A stretch of DNA of 64,000 nt from Roseomonas sp. (GCA_020249775.1 JADCFA010000021.1:62001-126000), one strand, 5' to 3'. Numbered from the stretch's first letter, positions 27,009 to 36,289 are shown. Notes: generated from the sequence alone by a model not told the origin. A program made the numbers and translations.

Positions 27009-27806
27009 GTGTCCACCACCCGGGATGACGATCCGATAGACGATAAGCCCATGCCGCTCATGGACCATTTGAAGGAGCTGCGCACGCGGCTGCTTTGGTC
27101 CATCGGGGGTTTCGCGGCGGCCTTTGCGATTTGCTATTATTTCTCGGCGCAGATTTACGCCTTTCTGGCGCAGCCCTTGGCAGATGTGCTGGCAAAGCAG
27201 GGCGGTGGCGATCGGCGCATGATCTTCACCGCACTTTATGAAGCCTTCTTCACCTATTTGAAGGTGGCGTTCTTCGGCGCGGTGTTCTTTTCCTTCCCCA
27301 TGTGGGCGACGCAGCTTTGGCTGTTTGTGGCGCCGGGGCTCTATCGCAGCGAAAAACGCGCCATCATGCCCTTTTTGGTCGCCTCCCCCTTCCTGTTTTT
27401 GGCAGGGGCGGCGCTGGCCTATTACTTCATCTTCCCGCTGGCCTGGCAATTCTTCATCTCCTTCGAAACCATGCCCGGATCAGGCGGCATTCCGGTGCAG
27501 TTGGAAGCGAAGGTGGGCGAATATCTGTCGCTGGTCATGCATATGATCCTGGCCTTTGGCATTGCCTTCCAATTGCCGGTGCTGCTGACGCTGCTCTGTC
27601 GGGTTGGCATTCTGAGTGTGGATAGCCTGAAAAAAGGCCGCCGCTACGCCATTGTGGGCATGTTCGTGGCCGCCGCCGTGCTGACGCCGCCCGATGTGAT
27701 CAGCCAGATCGGCTTGGCTGTCCCGCTCATACTGCTTTATGAGATCTCCATCCTGGCGGCGAGCTGGATGGCACGGAAGTCTGCGGACGAAAATTCCAAG
27801 ACGTAA
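27009..27806 (+). CDS. tatC: Twin-arginine translocase subunit TatC
   Basis: TatC is the polytopic core of the Tat receptor. The 265-residue protein shows six hydrophobic segments. The N-terminal motif MPLMDHLKELRTRLLWS includes the conserved HLxELRxR with Glu, the P-rich loop FFSFPMWATQLWLFVAPGLY precedes the LYRSEKR motif, and the periplasmic loops fit. Translation seems to start at GTG (27009, VSTTRDD). It sits between tatB and serS. Confidence 0.95.
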   Translation: MSTTRDDDPIDDKPMPLMDHLKELRTRLLWSIGGFAAAFAICYYFSAQIYAFLAQPLADVLAKQGGGDRRMIFTALYEAFFTYLKVAFFGAVFFSFPMWATQLWLFVAPGLYRSEKRAIMPFLVASPFLFLAGAALAYYFIFPLAWQFFISFETMPGSGGIPVQLEAKVGEYLSLVMHMILAFGIAFQLPVLLTLLCRVGILSVDSLKKGRRYAIVGMFVAAAVLTPPDVISQIGLAVPLILLYEISILAASWMARKSADENSKT

Positions 27807-27830
27807 CGATCCCAGTGAAGGGTCTCCGAC

Positions 27831-29102
27831 ATGCATGACATAAGGCAATTGCGCGCCGACCCGGCCGCTTTCGACGCGGCGCTGGCGCGGCGCGGTATCG
27901 CCCCAGCGGCGGCGGGTATTTTGGCCCATGATGAGGCGCGGCGCGCAGCGCAAACCGCGCTTCAGGAAAAACAGGCGCGGCGCAATGCGCTTGCCAAGGA
28001 TATCGGCATCGCCAAGCGCCAGGGCACCGATACCGCGGCGCTGGAAGCCGAAGCCGTGCAATTGCGCGATGACATGGCTGCACTTGAAGCCGAAGCCGCA
28101 ACGGCAGAAGCGGCGCAACAAGCCGTTTTGGAAACCCTGCCCAATATTCTTGACGCCGAAGTGCCCGATGGGCGCGATGAAAGCGCCAACGTTGTGCAGC
28201 ATCAGCATGGCGCGCCGCCCGAATTCCCCTTTACGCCGAAGCAGCATTTCGAATTGGGCGAAGCGCTCGGGCTGATGGATTTTAACACCGCCGCCAAGCT
28301 CGCGGGGGCGCGTTTCACGGTGCTGAAGGGTGCCCTCGCGCGGCTGGAACGTGCGCTCGGGCAATGGATGCTCAACCTGCACACAGAGGCGCATGGCTAT
28401 ATGGAAAGCGCCGTGCCGCTTTTGGTGAATGACGCCACCATGTATGGCACTGGCCAATTGCCGAAATTTGCCGAGGATTTGTTCCGCACCACCGATGGCC
28501 GCTGGCTGATCCCAACCGCCGAAGTGCCGCTGACCAATTTCGCCGCGCAGGAAATCATGGCGGAGGCCGATCTGCCATTGCGCCTGACCGCGCTTTCCCC
28601 CTGTTTCAGGTCTGAAGCCGGCAGCGCCGGGCGCGATACGCGCGGCATGCTGCGCCAGCATCAATTCGCCAAGGTGGAACTCGTTTCCATTGTGAAGCCG
28701 GAAGATAGCGACGCCGAACATGAACGCATGACCCGCTGCGCGGAGCGCGTGCTGACCGAATTGGGCCTGGTCTGGCGGCGGATGATGCTGTGCGCCGGCG
28801 ATACCGGCTTTGGCGCCGCGCGCACCTATGATCTGGAAGTCTGGCTGCCTGGCCAAGGCGCGTGGCGAGAAATTTCATCCTGTTCCAATTGCCGGGATTT
28901 TCAGGCCCGGCGCATGGGTGCGCGCTACCGCGCCAAGGATGCCAAGGGCACCAGCTTTTTGCATACGCTGAACGGGTCCGGCGTGGCTGTGGGGCGCGCG
29001 TTGATTGCAGTGCTGGAAACGCATCAGCAGGCGGATGGGACCATCGCCATTCCCGAAGTGCTGCGGCCCTATATGGGCGGGTTGGCGCGGATCGGAGGTT
29101 AA
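27831..29102 (+). CDS. serS: Seryl-tRNA synthetase
   Basis: A 423-residue class II synthetase charging tRNA-Ser. The N-terminal coiled-coil tRNA-binding arm spans about residues 30-105. Motif 2 appears as [30 protein letters not shown], and motif 3 as [27 protein letters not shown]-type sequence is present as [17 protein letters not shown]. The gene follows tatC by 24 bases, the common alphaproteobacterial tatC-serS order, and its stop overlaps the end of a convergent transglycosylase gene by four bases. Confidence 0.96.
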   Translation: MHDIRQLRADPAAFDAALARRGIAPAAAGILAHDEARRAAQTALQEKQARRNALAKDIGIAKRQGTDTAALEAEAVQLRDDMAALEAEAATAEAAQQAVLETLPNILDAEVPDGRDESANVVQHQHGAPPEFPFTPKQHFELGEALGLMDFNTAAKLAGARFTVLKGALARLERALGQWMLNLHTEAHGYMESAVPLLVNDATMYGTGQLPKFAEDLFRTTDGRWLIPTAEVPLTNFAAQEIMAEADLPLRLTALSPCFRSEAGSAGRDTRGMLRQHQFAKVELVSIVKPEDSDAEHERMTRCAERVLTELGLVWRRMMLCAGDTGFGAARTYDLEVWLPGQGAWREISSCSNCRDFQARRMGARYRAKDAKGTSFLHTLNGSGVAVGRALIAVLETHQQADGTIAIPEVLRPYMGGLARIGG

Positions 29103-30013
29103 CGCCGCACGCCCGTTCCCGATGGCCGTGCCTCTGCCACTTCCATTGGGCCTGCGCCTGCTTTCGGCAGGCACATGATGCGCGTGCGCGCCGCAGGGCC
29201 AGGGGCGCCGCCACCACGGAACCGCAAGTCAACCTCGGGCGTCGTGGGCACAGGTTTCAGGCTCGGTTCACGCGCGCCAATCAGCATCACCGCGCCGCGA
29301 CCGGAAGCACATAGCCCCGCCATGGCAGGGCCTGGCAGCGGAATAACGCCAGGGGCGGGACCAGGAACAAAACCATTGCCACTCAACGCCGCCATGACGC
29401 GTTGTTGATAGATCAAGCCGCGCTCTGGGGTCGCGGAATGATACATGGCCACAGCTTGGTTCCAATCGCCCGTGCGCGCGCGCAATTCGCGCAGGAACCG
29501 CACCGCATAGGCAAGATTCGTCGCCGGATCGAAGCCGGCTTCCAAATTTGGGAAAGCGGCCGGGTGATGCAGCAGATTGACCTGCATGCAGCCAATATCA
29601 ATCGAACGCACGCCACGCGCCTGTAGCGCGCGCACTTCCTGCAGCGCCTCAGCCTGCGAAGCGGCGTAGCGGCCATCGCCGGCGGCGTTGTAAGACCAGG
29701 GCCAGGGCTGCACGCTGCCATCTGGGGCGCGGCGCCCGGTTTCAACCTTGGCAATGGCGCCAAGCAAGCCGGCCGGCATGCCCGAATCGCGTTCCGCCGC
29801 CGCAATGGCCGCGGCGCAAAGGCCCCAGGGTTGCGGCAAGGCGGGCGGCGCGGGACGCGCCGCGGCAATGGTAGCGGCGGGACGTTGCGCGCTGGCGGGC
29901 GTATCGGGCGCGGCAAAGGCCGTCAGCGGAGCCAACAAAAACACGCCAAGGCCAAGCCAAAGCTTGGCAACGCCGAAGCCAAAAACCGATCCCGCTGGCT
30001 TTCCCATGCGCAT
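29099..30013 (-). CDS. Lytic transglycosylase (SLT domain), exported
   Basis: A 304-residue protein with a signal peptide (about residues 1-35, ending LTAFA-AP) and a disordered Ala/Pro region. The SLT domain begins near 70. The catalytic Glu is probably in [11 protein letters not shown], and [15 protein letters not shown] plus [26 protein letters not shown] complete the lysozyme-like fold. It likely cleaves peptidoglycan glycan strands in the periplasm. Similar proteins occur with type IV secretion or flagellar genes, but no such context is seen here. Convergent with serS, overlapping by four bases. Confidence 0.85.
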   Translation of the reverse strand: MRMGKPAGSVFGFGVAKLWLGLGVFLLAPLTAFAAPDTPASAQRPAATIAAARPAPPALPQPWGLCAAAIAAAERDSGMPAGLLGAIAKVETGRRAPDGSVQPWPWSYNAAGDGRYAASQAEALQEVRALQARGVRSIDIGCMQVNLLHHPAAFPNLEAGFDPATNLAYAVRFLRELRARTGDWNQAVAMYHSATPERGLIYQQRVMAALSGNGFVPGPAPGVIPLPGPAMAGLCASGRGAVMLIGAREPSLKPVPTTPEVDLRFRGGGAPGPAARTRIMCLPKAGAGPMEVAEARPSGTGVRR

Positions 30014-30054
30014 TCCCTAGGCCCGCGCGGCGCCCAAGGTCAACCGAAACCCGC

Positions 30055-30357
30055 TCAAAAATGATCCGCCCGCAGCACCTGGCAATCCGAAAGCGTCACA
30101 ATCGCCGGCCTGGCGCCGAGCAATTCACCCTCCGCCGCCAGGATACGCTGCGCGACCTCGGCCGAGGTAATGCAAAGCACCAGCACATTATCATCAACCC
30201 CGCCCGGGTCCCCGGCGCGGCGAATGCCTTGATGGCCACGCCCGGCAAGCACGGGCAGAATGGTCCAGCCCGTGGCCCCCATGCGGTCCAAAAGCAGCGT
30301 CACCGCTTCGGCCCGCACCGCCTCCACAATGATTTCAATGCGCTTTCGCCCATGCAT
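30055..30357 (-). CDS. PII-like protein, SbtB-type, partner of the bicarbonate transporter
   Basis: A 100-residue PII-fold protein. The alpha/beta pattern RIEIIVEAVRAEAVTLLLD and the T-loop region GATGWTILPVLAGRGHQGIRRAGDP resemble cyanobacterial SbtB (GAKGYT... GGKG...G... at the same place). The last part, RPAIVTLSDCQVLRADHF, forms the final strand but ends before the CGPxGC redox loop of SbtB. SbtB proteins bind adenyl nucleotides and plug SbtA. Gene order, same strand and 15-base spacing after the SbtA-like gene support a functional pair. GlnB itself is ruled out by the T-loop and lack of the usual uridylylated Tyr context. Confidence 0.72.
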   Translation of the reverse strand: MHGRKRIEIIVEAVRAEAVTLLLDRMGATGWTILPVLAGRGHQGIRRAGDPGGVDDNVLVLCITSAEVAQRILAAEGELLGARPAIVTLSDCQVLRADHF

Positions 30358-30372
30358 GGCCCATTCCCCCGT

Positions 30373-31332
30373 TTATTGTGTGGCCAGCCGCGCCGCCCAA
30401 AGCCAAAGTGGGATGCCAGCCAGCACATTGAAGGGGAAGGTGATCGCCAAGGAAAGGGTAACATAAATCCCGGCATCAGCCGAAGGCAGCGCAAGCCGCA
30501 TCGCCGCCGGCACCGCGATATAGGAAGCCGAGGCGCCCAACACCGCCATCAGCCCCACACCCCCGGTGGAAAGCCCGATCAGCAAACCACCGCCCAAGCC
30601 CGCAATTCCACCGATCAGCGGCATCAGGATGGCGAAGGCAATCAGCCGCGCGTCCAGCCCACGGCCACGATCCCGCAAACGCCGCGCCGCAGTGATGCCC
30701 ATCTCAAGCAAGAATAGACAAAGCGCGCCCGGGAAAAGCGCGGTGATGAAGGGGGCAAGCTGTCTTTCGGCTGCCGCCCCGCCCAGCCAGCCGATCAGAA
30801 AAGCGCCCAGCAGCAGCACAACCGACCCATTCAGGAATACCTCCCGCGCCATTTCCCGCGCGCCGCCCGAAGTTGCCGCCCCGCCACGGCGCGCAATCAA
30901 CAGCGCGGTCAGGATGGCCGGGGTTTCCATTGCTGCCAGCACCGCGGGCATAAAGCCCTCAAAGGGCGTATTGGTCGCATTCAATTGCCCAACCGCCGCG
31001 GCAAAGGTCACCACACTGACCGAGCCATAATGCGCCGAAACCGCCGCTGCCGTTGCCTTATCAAGCGGCGTGGCGGCACGAAGCAGCCCATAGGCCGGCA
31101 GCGGCAGCAGTGCCGAAAGCAGAATGCCGAGCATCAGCGCCGGCACCAGCCCTGCCGATGCTCCAGGCTGGGCGATGGCAATGCCGCCCTTGAGGCCAAT
31201 CGCCATCATCAGATAAAGCGAGAGTGTCTTCGCCAGCGCATCCGGCACGGAAAGATCGGATCGCAGCGCGGCCGCCGCGAAGCCGAGCGCGAAGAACAGG
31301 ACCGAAGGCGGCAGGATTTCGAAGAAGGACAT
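30373..31332 (-). CDS. SbtA-like sodium-dependent bicarbonate transporter
   Basis: A 319-residue membrane protein with about ten hydrophobic helices. The family signature is near the N-terminus: FFALGFAAAALRSDL, then LSLYLMMAIGLKGG. Two repeats are visible, including SAHYGSVSVVTFAAA, with GLKGG and TFAAA segments near discontinuous helices. SbtA proteins import HCO3- with Na+. This version is shorter than cyanobacterial SbtA (about 370), lacking part of the central cytoplasmic loop. A PII-like gene follows after 15 bases. No carboxysome or Rubisco gene is in the window, so the bicarbonate would serve anaplerotic carboxylations. Confidence 0.82.
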   Translation of the reverse strand: MSFFEILPPSVLFFALGFAAAALRSDLSVPDALAKTLSLYLMMAIGLKGGIAIAQPGASAGLVPALMLGILLSALLPLPAYGLLRAATPLDKATAAAVSAHYGSVSVVTFAAAVGQLNATNTPFEGFMPAVLAAMETPAILTALLIARRGGAATSGGAREMAREVFLNGSVVLLLGAFLIGWLGGAAAERQLAPFITALFPGALCLFLLEMGITAARRLRDRGRGLDARLIAFAILMPLIGGIAGLGGGLLIGLSTGGVGLMAVLGASASYIAVPAAMRLALPSADAGIYVTLSLAITFPFNVLAGIPLWLWAARLATQ

Positions 31333-31377
31333 GAATGGCGGGGGGTTAAGCGTTGGCCTTGACGGAGTAAAGGCTTC

Positions 31378-31881
31378 TCATCCCACCACCGCCGGCAGCC
31401 CATGATAGCCGCGCGCGTAATACAACAGGCAGCCCGCTTGCATATCGGCAAAACGCACTGCCTCAACGCTGGCGAAGACCACGCTATGCGTGCCCTGTTC
31501 CATCACTTCCGTGATGCGGCAATCAAAGCTGGCTGCTGCCCCTTCCAGCACCGGGGCGCCGGTGGCAAGGCGCTTCCAAGTGCCGGCGGCAAAGCGGCTT
31601 GCCATATCGGCCTTGTCGCTCGGCGCGGAAAAGGCATTGGACACCCCTTCCTGTGCAGCGGAGAGCGTATTCACACAGAGCACACCATTGGCCAGAAACA
31701 TCGCACTGCGCGGGCTGGTGCGATTGAGGCATACCAGCAGGGTTGGCGGATCATCGGTGACGGAACAAACCGCTGTCGCCGTAATGCCGCCCTGCCCCGC
31801 CGCGCCATCCGTGGTGATGATATTCACCGCCGCCCCAAGCCTGGCCATGGCATCGCGAAATTCCTGGCGAGAAACGGGCAT
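31378..31881 (-). CDS. Flavin reductase-like FMN-binding protein (HpaC/RutF type)
   Basis: A 167-residue flavin reductase domain protein. The motif FRDAMARLGAAVNIITTDGA at the start, GITATAVCSVTDDPPTLLVCLNRTS, and F-cisPro-type NGVLCVNTL are typical of short-chain NAD(P)H:FMN reductases that feed two-component monooxygenases. The ATG at 31881 gives the normal N-terminus MPVSRQEFRD, so the leader from 31926 is discarded. No monooxygenase partner lies adjacent. It ends 45 bases before the SbtA-like gene. Confidence 0.85.
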   Translation of the reverse strand: MPVSRQEFRDAMARLGAAVNIITTDGAAGQGGITATAVCSVTDDPPTLLVCLNRTSPRSAMFLANGVLCVNTLSAAQEGVSNAFSAPSDKADMASRFAAGTWKRLATGAPVLEGAAASFDCRITEVMEQGTHSVVFASVEAVRFADMQAGCLLYYARGYHGLPAVVG

Positions 31882-31922
31882 GGCGGATAATCCTTGCAGC
31901 GGGCTTTGGCGCGAAGCCTCTA

Positions 31923-32486
31923 TCACCCCAAGCGCACGGCGTCACGCCAGCGGGCTTCGGTCAGCGCGTAAAGCAAGTGCCGGCGGTAATGATGACCCTC
32001 TGGCAGGCGCGGATGGTCGAATTCGCCCGCATGGCGCATGCCGAGCTTTTCCATGAGCTTCCAGGAAGCGGCATTGCCCGGCACGGTGAAGGCGACAATC
32101 TTGTCCAGTCCAAGCGTTGCGAAGCCAAAGCCCAAGGCCGCGCGCGCGGCTTCTTCGGCATAGCCCTGGCGGCGAAAACGCGCCCCGACCCGCCATCCGA
32201 TTTCCACCGCCGGGGTGAAATCCGCCTGCCAGGGAATGGTCATAAGCCCAACGATGCCGACAAAATCCCCAGTGGCCGCCTCCGCCACCACCCAAAAACC
32301 CCAGCCATGTTCCGCGAAATGCGCGCGCATGCGCGCCGCCCAGGCATCGCTTTCCGCCCGCGTCATGGTGGCGGCGAAATAGCGCATGCTTTCCGGATCG
32401 CCATTAATGGCGAAAAGCGGCGCCAGATCCTCATCCCGCCAGGGGCGGAGGATCAGTCTTTCGGTCGTCAGCGTCACCGGTTGCAT
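31923..32486 (-). CDS. GNAT acetyltransferase, RimJ/RimL type
   Basis: A 187-residue GNAT enzyme. It opens TLTTERLILRPWRDEDLAPL, the RimJ/RimL/anti-ribosomal pattern. The acetyl-CoA pocket is GWRVGARFRRQGYAEEAARAAL (R/QxxGxG/A as RRQGYA). NAASWKLMEKLGMRHAGEFDHP is the usual distal helix. Substrate could be a ribosomal protein N-terminus or an unrelated amine. It is divergent from the CoA-transferase operon, sharing an 88-base promoter gap. Confidence 0.85.
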   Translation of the reverse strand: MQPVTLTTERLILRPWRDEDLAPLFAINGDPESMRYFAATMTRAESDAWAARMRAHFAEHGWGFWVVAEAATGDFVGIVGLMTIPWQADFTPAVEIGWRVGARFRRQGYAEEAARAALGFGFATLGLDKIVAFTVPGNAASWKLMEKLGMRHAGEFDHPRLPEGHHYRRHLLYALTEARWRDAVRLG

Positions 32487-32573
32487 GGGTTCTTCTTAGC
32501 CAAGGTCTCGCGCGCTATCAGCCCCTAGCTTGCAGGGGCCACCCTCGGTAGCATGCACCCAAAGGAGAACGCC

Positions 32574-33401
32574 ATGAATTTGCAAAGCCTTGAAGCGCTC
32601 GCCGCCGAGGTGCCCGATGGGGCGAGCCTTGCCTTGCCGCCGGATAACTCCCTGCCCTCCGTAGCACTCGCCAAGGCGCTGATCCGGCGCGGGGTGCGCA
32701 ACCTCAATCTGATCGGCGTGCCGGTTTCGGGCTTTGCGACCGATATCCTGATTGGGGCGGGTTGTGTGGCGAGTGTGCAGACCAGTGCGGTATCGCTGGG
32801 CGAAGCTGGCTTTGCGCCGCGCTTTTCGGCGGCGCTGCGCGCGGGTGCGATCAAGGTGATTGATGCCACCTGCCCTGCCATGCACACCATGCTGCAAGCC
32901 GCCGAAAAAGGCGTGCCCTTCATGCCGCTGCGTGGCCTGATCGGCAGCGATATCCTGGCGCATCGGCCGGATTGGAAAGTGGTCTCCAACCCCTTCGCGG
33001 CGGAGGGCGAAGACCCGATCGTGCTGCTGCCCGCCCTCAACCCGGATTTCGTGTTTTTCCATGCGCTGATGGCGGATGAGGAAGGCAATGTCTGGGTCGG
33101 GCGGCGGCGCGAATGCGCGACGATTGCGCATGCCTCCAAGCGCGCCTTGGTCACCGTGGAACGCGTAGTGCCGGGCAATTTCCTGGAAGATGAGCGCCTG
33201 GCTTCCGGGGCCATCAATGCGACCTATATCGGGGGCATTGCCATTGCCGAACGCGGCGCGCATCCGGTGGCACTTCTTGATGAATATGGCTTCGATGCCG
33301 CTTATGTCAGCGAATATGCCCGCATGGCCCGCAGCGAAGAAGGCTTCGCCGCCTGGTGCGCGCGGGAAGTGTTTGACCAAAAAGCGCAGGCCGCAGAATG
33401 A
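32574..33401 (+). CDS. Class I CoA-transferase subunit alpha (IpdA/GctA-like)
   Basis: A 275-residue subunit with the alpha-type class I fold: ASLALPPDNSLPSVALAKALIRRGVRNL, GVPVSGFATDILIGAG, and PFMPLRGLIGSDILAHRP. The C-terminal VALLDEYGFDAAYVSEYAR resembles IpdA and glutaconate CoA-transferase A. The start at 32574 has a strong AAAGGAGA site. It overlaps the beta-subunit gene by an ATGA. The acyl substrate is unknown; the family includes the steroid-ring hydrolase IpdAB, so transferase activity should not be assumed. Confidence 0.78.
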   Translation: MNLQSLEALAAEVPDGASLALPPDNSLPSVALAKALIRRGVRNLNLIGVPVSGFATDILIGAGCVASVQTSAVSLGEAGFAPRFSAALRAGAIKVIDATCPAMHTMLQAAEKGVPFMPLRGLIGSDILAHRPDWKVVSNPFAAEGEDPIVLLPALNPDFVFFHALMADEEGNVWVGRRRECATIAHASKRALVTVERVVPGNFLEDERLASGAINATYIGGIAIAERGAHPVALLDEYGFDAAYVSEYARMARSEEGFAAWCAREVFDQKAQAAE

Positions 33402-34150
33402 GCGAGATCAAGCTTGAAGAACGCATCGCGGTTGCGCTCGCGAAGCTGATCCTGGACCCGAGCGCGCCGCCCGCGCGCCATATCGCGGTAGGTGCCGCAT
33501 CACCCATGCCGGCGGCGGCCTGTTGGCTCGTGAAAAAGCAGGGGCATACCGTCAGGCTTTCGCTGCTGCATAAGCGCAGCGGCAATCCGTTCACGGAAGG
33601 CACGCGCGAATTATTTGACCTGACCGGCCAGGGGCGGATTGATCTATTCTTTCTGGGCGGCGGGCAGATTGATGGCAGCGCCAATCTCAATCTGGTTGGC
33701 ACCGGCGAATGGCCCGGCATGGGCGTGCGCTTTCCGGGCAGCTTCGGTTCCGCCTTCATGTATTTCATGACGCCGCGCACCATCCTGTTCCGCGAGGAAC
33801 ACACGCCGCGCGTTTTTGTCGAAAAGGTGGATAATATCTCTGCCCCTGGCGTTTCGCCCCCTGGCGTGTTTCGTCGCGGCACGGCGCAGGCGCTCGTGAC
33901 GGGGCGTTGCGTGTTTCGCTTCCATCCTGATCGCGCGCGGTTTTCACTGGACAGCGTGCATCCCGGCGAAACGGTGGAAAGCGTACGCGACGCGACCGGT
34001 TTCGCTTTTGATGTGACGGGCGATGTGCCTTATACGCCGGACCCGACCGCGGAAGAACTCGCGCTGCTGCGCGGGCCAATCTGTGATGAAATGCTGGAAA
34101 CCTACCCGGAATTCTGCGCCCGGGTCTTTGGCAGGAAACAAGCGGCATGA
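33398..34150 (+). CDS. Class I CoA-transferase subunit beta-like (IpdB/GctB type)
   Basis: A 250-residue partner of the preceding subunit, coupled by ATGA overlap. It shows the beta-type motif GGGQIDGSANLNLVGTG (class GAxQVDxxGNLN) and the GSFGSAFMYFM segment. The (S)ENG-type catalytic Glu motif usually seen after the first strands is not visible; the region reads SLLHKRSGNPFTEG. This fits IpdB-like proteins whose catalysis lies on the alpha subunit rather than a typical transferase, but alignment is needed. It overlaps the CaiB-type gene by an ATGA. Confidence 0.75.
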   Translation: MSEIKLEERIAVALAKLILDPSAPPARHIAVGAASPMPAAACWLVKKQGHTVRLSLLHKRSGNPFTEGTRELFDLTGQGRIDLFFLGGGQIDGSANLNLVGTGEWPGMGVRFPGSFGSAFMYFMTPRTILFREEHTPRVFVEKVDNISAPGVSPPGVFRRGTAQALVTGRCVFRFHPDRARFSLDSVHPGETVESVRDATGFAFDVTGDVPYTPDPTAEELALLRGPICDEMLETYPEFCARVFGRKQAA

Positions 34151-35382
34151 ATGACGCAAGCATTACAACGCGCGGCCTGGCGCGCTCCGCCGGCGCCCTG
34201 GCGGGGCTGCGCGTGGTGGACCTCACGCGCGTATTGGGTGGGCCTTATTGCACCATGGTACTGTCCGACCACGGCGCCGAGGTGATCAAGCTTGAACCCC
34301 CGCAGGGTGATGAGGTGCGCGATTGGGGCCCGCCCTTCGATAGCGCGGGCGATGCTTCCTATTTCGTCGGCGTCAATCGCAACAAGCGCAGCGTCGGGCT
34401 TGATCTGTCCAAACCCGCCGGCAAGGAAGTGCTGCTGCGCCTGTTGGAAGGTGCCGATGTATTGGTGGAAAACTTCAAGCCTGGTTCCATGGAAAAATGG
34501 GGGCTGGGGTATGAGGCGGTGCTTTCAAAACGCTTCCCGCGCCTGATCCATTGCCGCGTTTCCGGCTTTGGCGGTGAAGGACCCTTGGGAGGCTTCCCCG
34601 GTTATGATGCGGTGTTGCAGGCTATGGTTGGCCTGATGTCCATCAATGGCACGGAGACTTCCGGGCCGACGCGCCTTGGCACGCCGATTGTGGATATTGC
34701 GACAGGGCTTTTTTCCACCATCGCCATTCTGATGGCGCTGCATGAGCGCGAAAAATCCGGCAAGGGACAATATTGCGACATGACGCTGCATGATTGCGGC
34801 ATGGCGCTGCTGCATCCCCATGCGGCGAATTACTTCCTGTCCGACAAGCGCCCCAAGGCGACGGGGAATCCGCATCCGAATCTGGTGCCCTATTCCAAAT
34901 TCAAAACCAAAACCTGCGCGATTTTCATCGCCGCCGGCAATGACCCGGCCTTTCGGAAATTCTGCGAATTCCTCGGTATTCCCGATGTGGCCAAGGATGA
35001 GCGTTTTGCCACCAATGGCGCGCGCGTGATCAATCGCGATGCGCTGACGGAGATTCTGGAAAAGCGCTTTTCCACAGAAGATGGCCATGAGCTGACACGG
35101 CGCATGCTGGCGGTTGGCCTACCGGCGGGGCCGGTGCTGCATGTGGATGAAGCCATGGCGGCTGACCATACCGCGTTCCGCGAAATGGTAGCCGATATCG
35201 GTGATTTCCGCGCGCTCAACACGCCGATCAAACTATCCCGCACGCCGGGCGGTGCGCGCACGCGCCCGCCGCGCTTCAACCAGCATGGGCGGGAAGTGCT
35301 GCTGGCGCGCGGCTTTAGTGAGGCCGAGATTGCCGCGCTGGAAGCCGATGGCGTGATTGTGGGCGCGCGCAGGAAAGCTTGA
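34147..35382 (+). CDS. CaiB/BaiF family (class III) CoA-transferase
   Basis: A 411-residue class III CoA-transferase. Motifs: LRVVDLTRVLGGPYCTMVLSDHGAEVIKLEPPQGD near the N-terminus, VGVNRNKRSVGLDLSKP, LVENFKPGSMEKWGLGY, with the catalytic Asp in the PGYDAVLQAMVGLMSI region, and AGPVLHVDEAM towards the end. It would move CoA between carboxylates. It forms an overlapping triad with the two class I subunits, a combination suggesting a catabolic module for an organic acid. Convergent with a TauD-like gene. Confidence 0.88.
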   Translation: MNDASITTRGLARSAGALAGLRVVDLTRVLGGPYCTMVLSDHGAEVIKLEPPQGDEVRDWGPPFDSAGDASYFVGVNRNKRSVGLDLSKPAGKEVLLRLLEGADVLVENFKPGSMEKWGLGYEAVLSKRFPRLIHCRVSGFGGEGPLGGFPGYDAVLQAMVGLMSINGTETSGPTRLGTPIVDIATGLFSTIAILMALHEREKSGKGQYCDMTLHDCGMALLHPHAANYFLSDKRPKATGNPHPNLVPYSKFKTKTCAIFIAAGNDPAFRKFCEFLGIPDVAKDERFATNGARVINRDALTEILEKRFSTEDGHELTRRMLAVGLPAGPVLHVDEAMAADHTAFREMVADIGDFRALNTPIKLSRTPGGARTRPPRFNQHGREVLLARGFSEAEIAALEADGVIVGARRKA

Positions 35383-35387
35383 ACACG

Positions 35388-36248
35388 TTAAGCAGCGGCC
35401 GCGATTGTCGGCCCCTGCCCGGCCACCGTCGTGCGCACCATATGGCGCCGTTCTGTCGTGCTGGCGAAAGGTGTTGCGCGGTGCAGCACGGCGCGATTGT
35501 CCCAGATCAGCAGATCATGTGGCGACCAGCGGTGGCTATAGATGAAGCGATCTTCCGTCGCATGCGCCATCAGGCTTTCGATCAAGGCGCGGCTTTCGGC
35601 TTCCCCCATGCCGTCAATGCTGCGCGCATGCGCCCCCAGATATAACGCGGGGCCATAGGGGTTTTCTTCCAGCACCACGGCCTGGCGCACCGGCGGATGC
35701 TGCGCGCGTTCCGCATCGCTCACCAAGGCCGCATCAACGCGGGCGCGTGACCAGCCGAAATCATGCCAAGCGGCCAGGCGCTTCAGGCGTTGCTGTTCGC
35801 CGGCATCCAGCGCGGCAAATGCGCCCCGCATGAAGGCGAATTCCGTATTGCCGCCCGCACTTGGAATCTGCCGAGCCGAGAGCAGCGATGCCCGCGCCGG
35901 GACAGGCTTGAAGGAGGAATCATGATGCCACAGCCGATTGGCCTTGTTGTTCAGTACCTGCTTGTCGCTTGGCGCCACAATCTCTCCAGCGGGGCCTATA
36001 TTCGTCAGCACAATCACTGCACTGCCCGCACCCAAGGCGCCAGCGCGCGTCATTTCCAAGGCGCCGAAACCCTCGCTGAAGGCGATCTGCGCCGCATCAT
36101 CCAAATGCTGACCGGGCAGCACCAGCACCGCGTAGCGGTCCAGGGCATCGCGGAGCGCCGCCATGACCGGCGCCGCAACCTGATGCGCCGCATCAACGCC
36201 TTCGATGCGCGCGGCGAAAAGCGGGTGCAGGGGCGTGATGTTCAACAT
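35388..36248 (-). CDS. TauD/TfdA family Fe(II)/2-oxoglutarate dioxygenase
   Basis: A 286-residue dioxygenase from the ATG at 36248 (MLNITPLHPLFAARIEGVD), chosen over a TTG six bases earlier for its GGAGGA ribosome site. The iron ligands are visible: LWHHDSSFKPVPA (HxD) and the distal His in RRHMVRTTVAG, with Arg for 2-oxoglutarate. The segment IWDNRAVLHRA is diagnostic of the family. Possible substrates include taurine, sulfonates, phosphonates, 2,4-D-like compounds or hydroxylated amino acids; none can be chosen. It follows fhs by 42 bases on the same strand. Confidence 0.85.
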   Translation of the reverse strand: MLNITPLHPLFAARIEGVDAAHQVAAPVMAALRDALDRYAVLVLPGQHLDDAAQIAFSEGFGALEMTRAGALGAGSAVIVLTNIGPAGEIVAPSDKQVLNNKANRLWHHDSSFKPVPARASLLSARQIPSAGGNTEFAFMRGAFAALDAGEQQRLKRLAAWHDFGWSRARVDAALVSDAERAQHPPVRQAVVLEENPYGPALYLGAHARSIDGMGEAESRALIESLMAHATEDRFIYSHRWSPHDLLIWDNRAVLHRATPFASTTERRHMVRTTVAGQGPTIAAAA

Positions 36249-36289
36249 GGCCAATTCCTCCGCAGTGAAGGCTAGGCCAGGCGAGCCTG

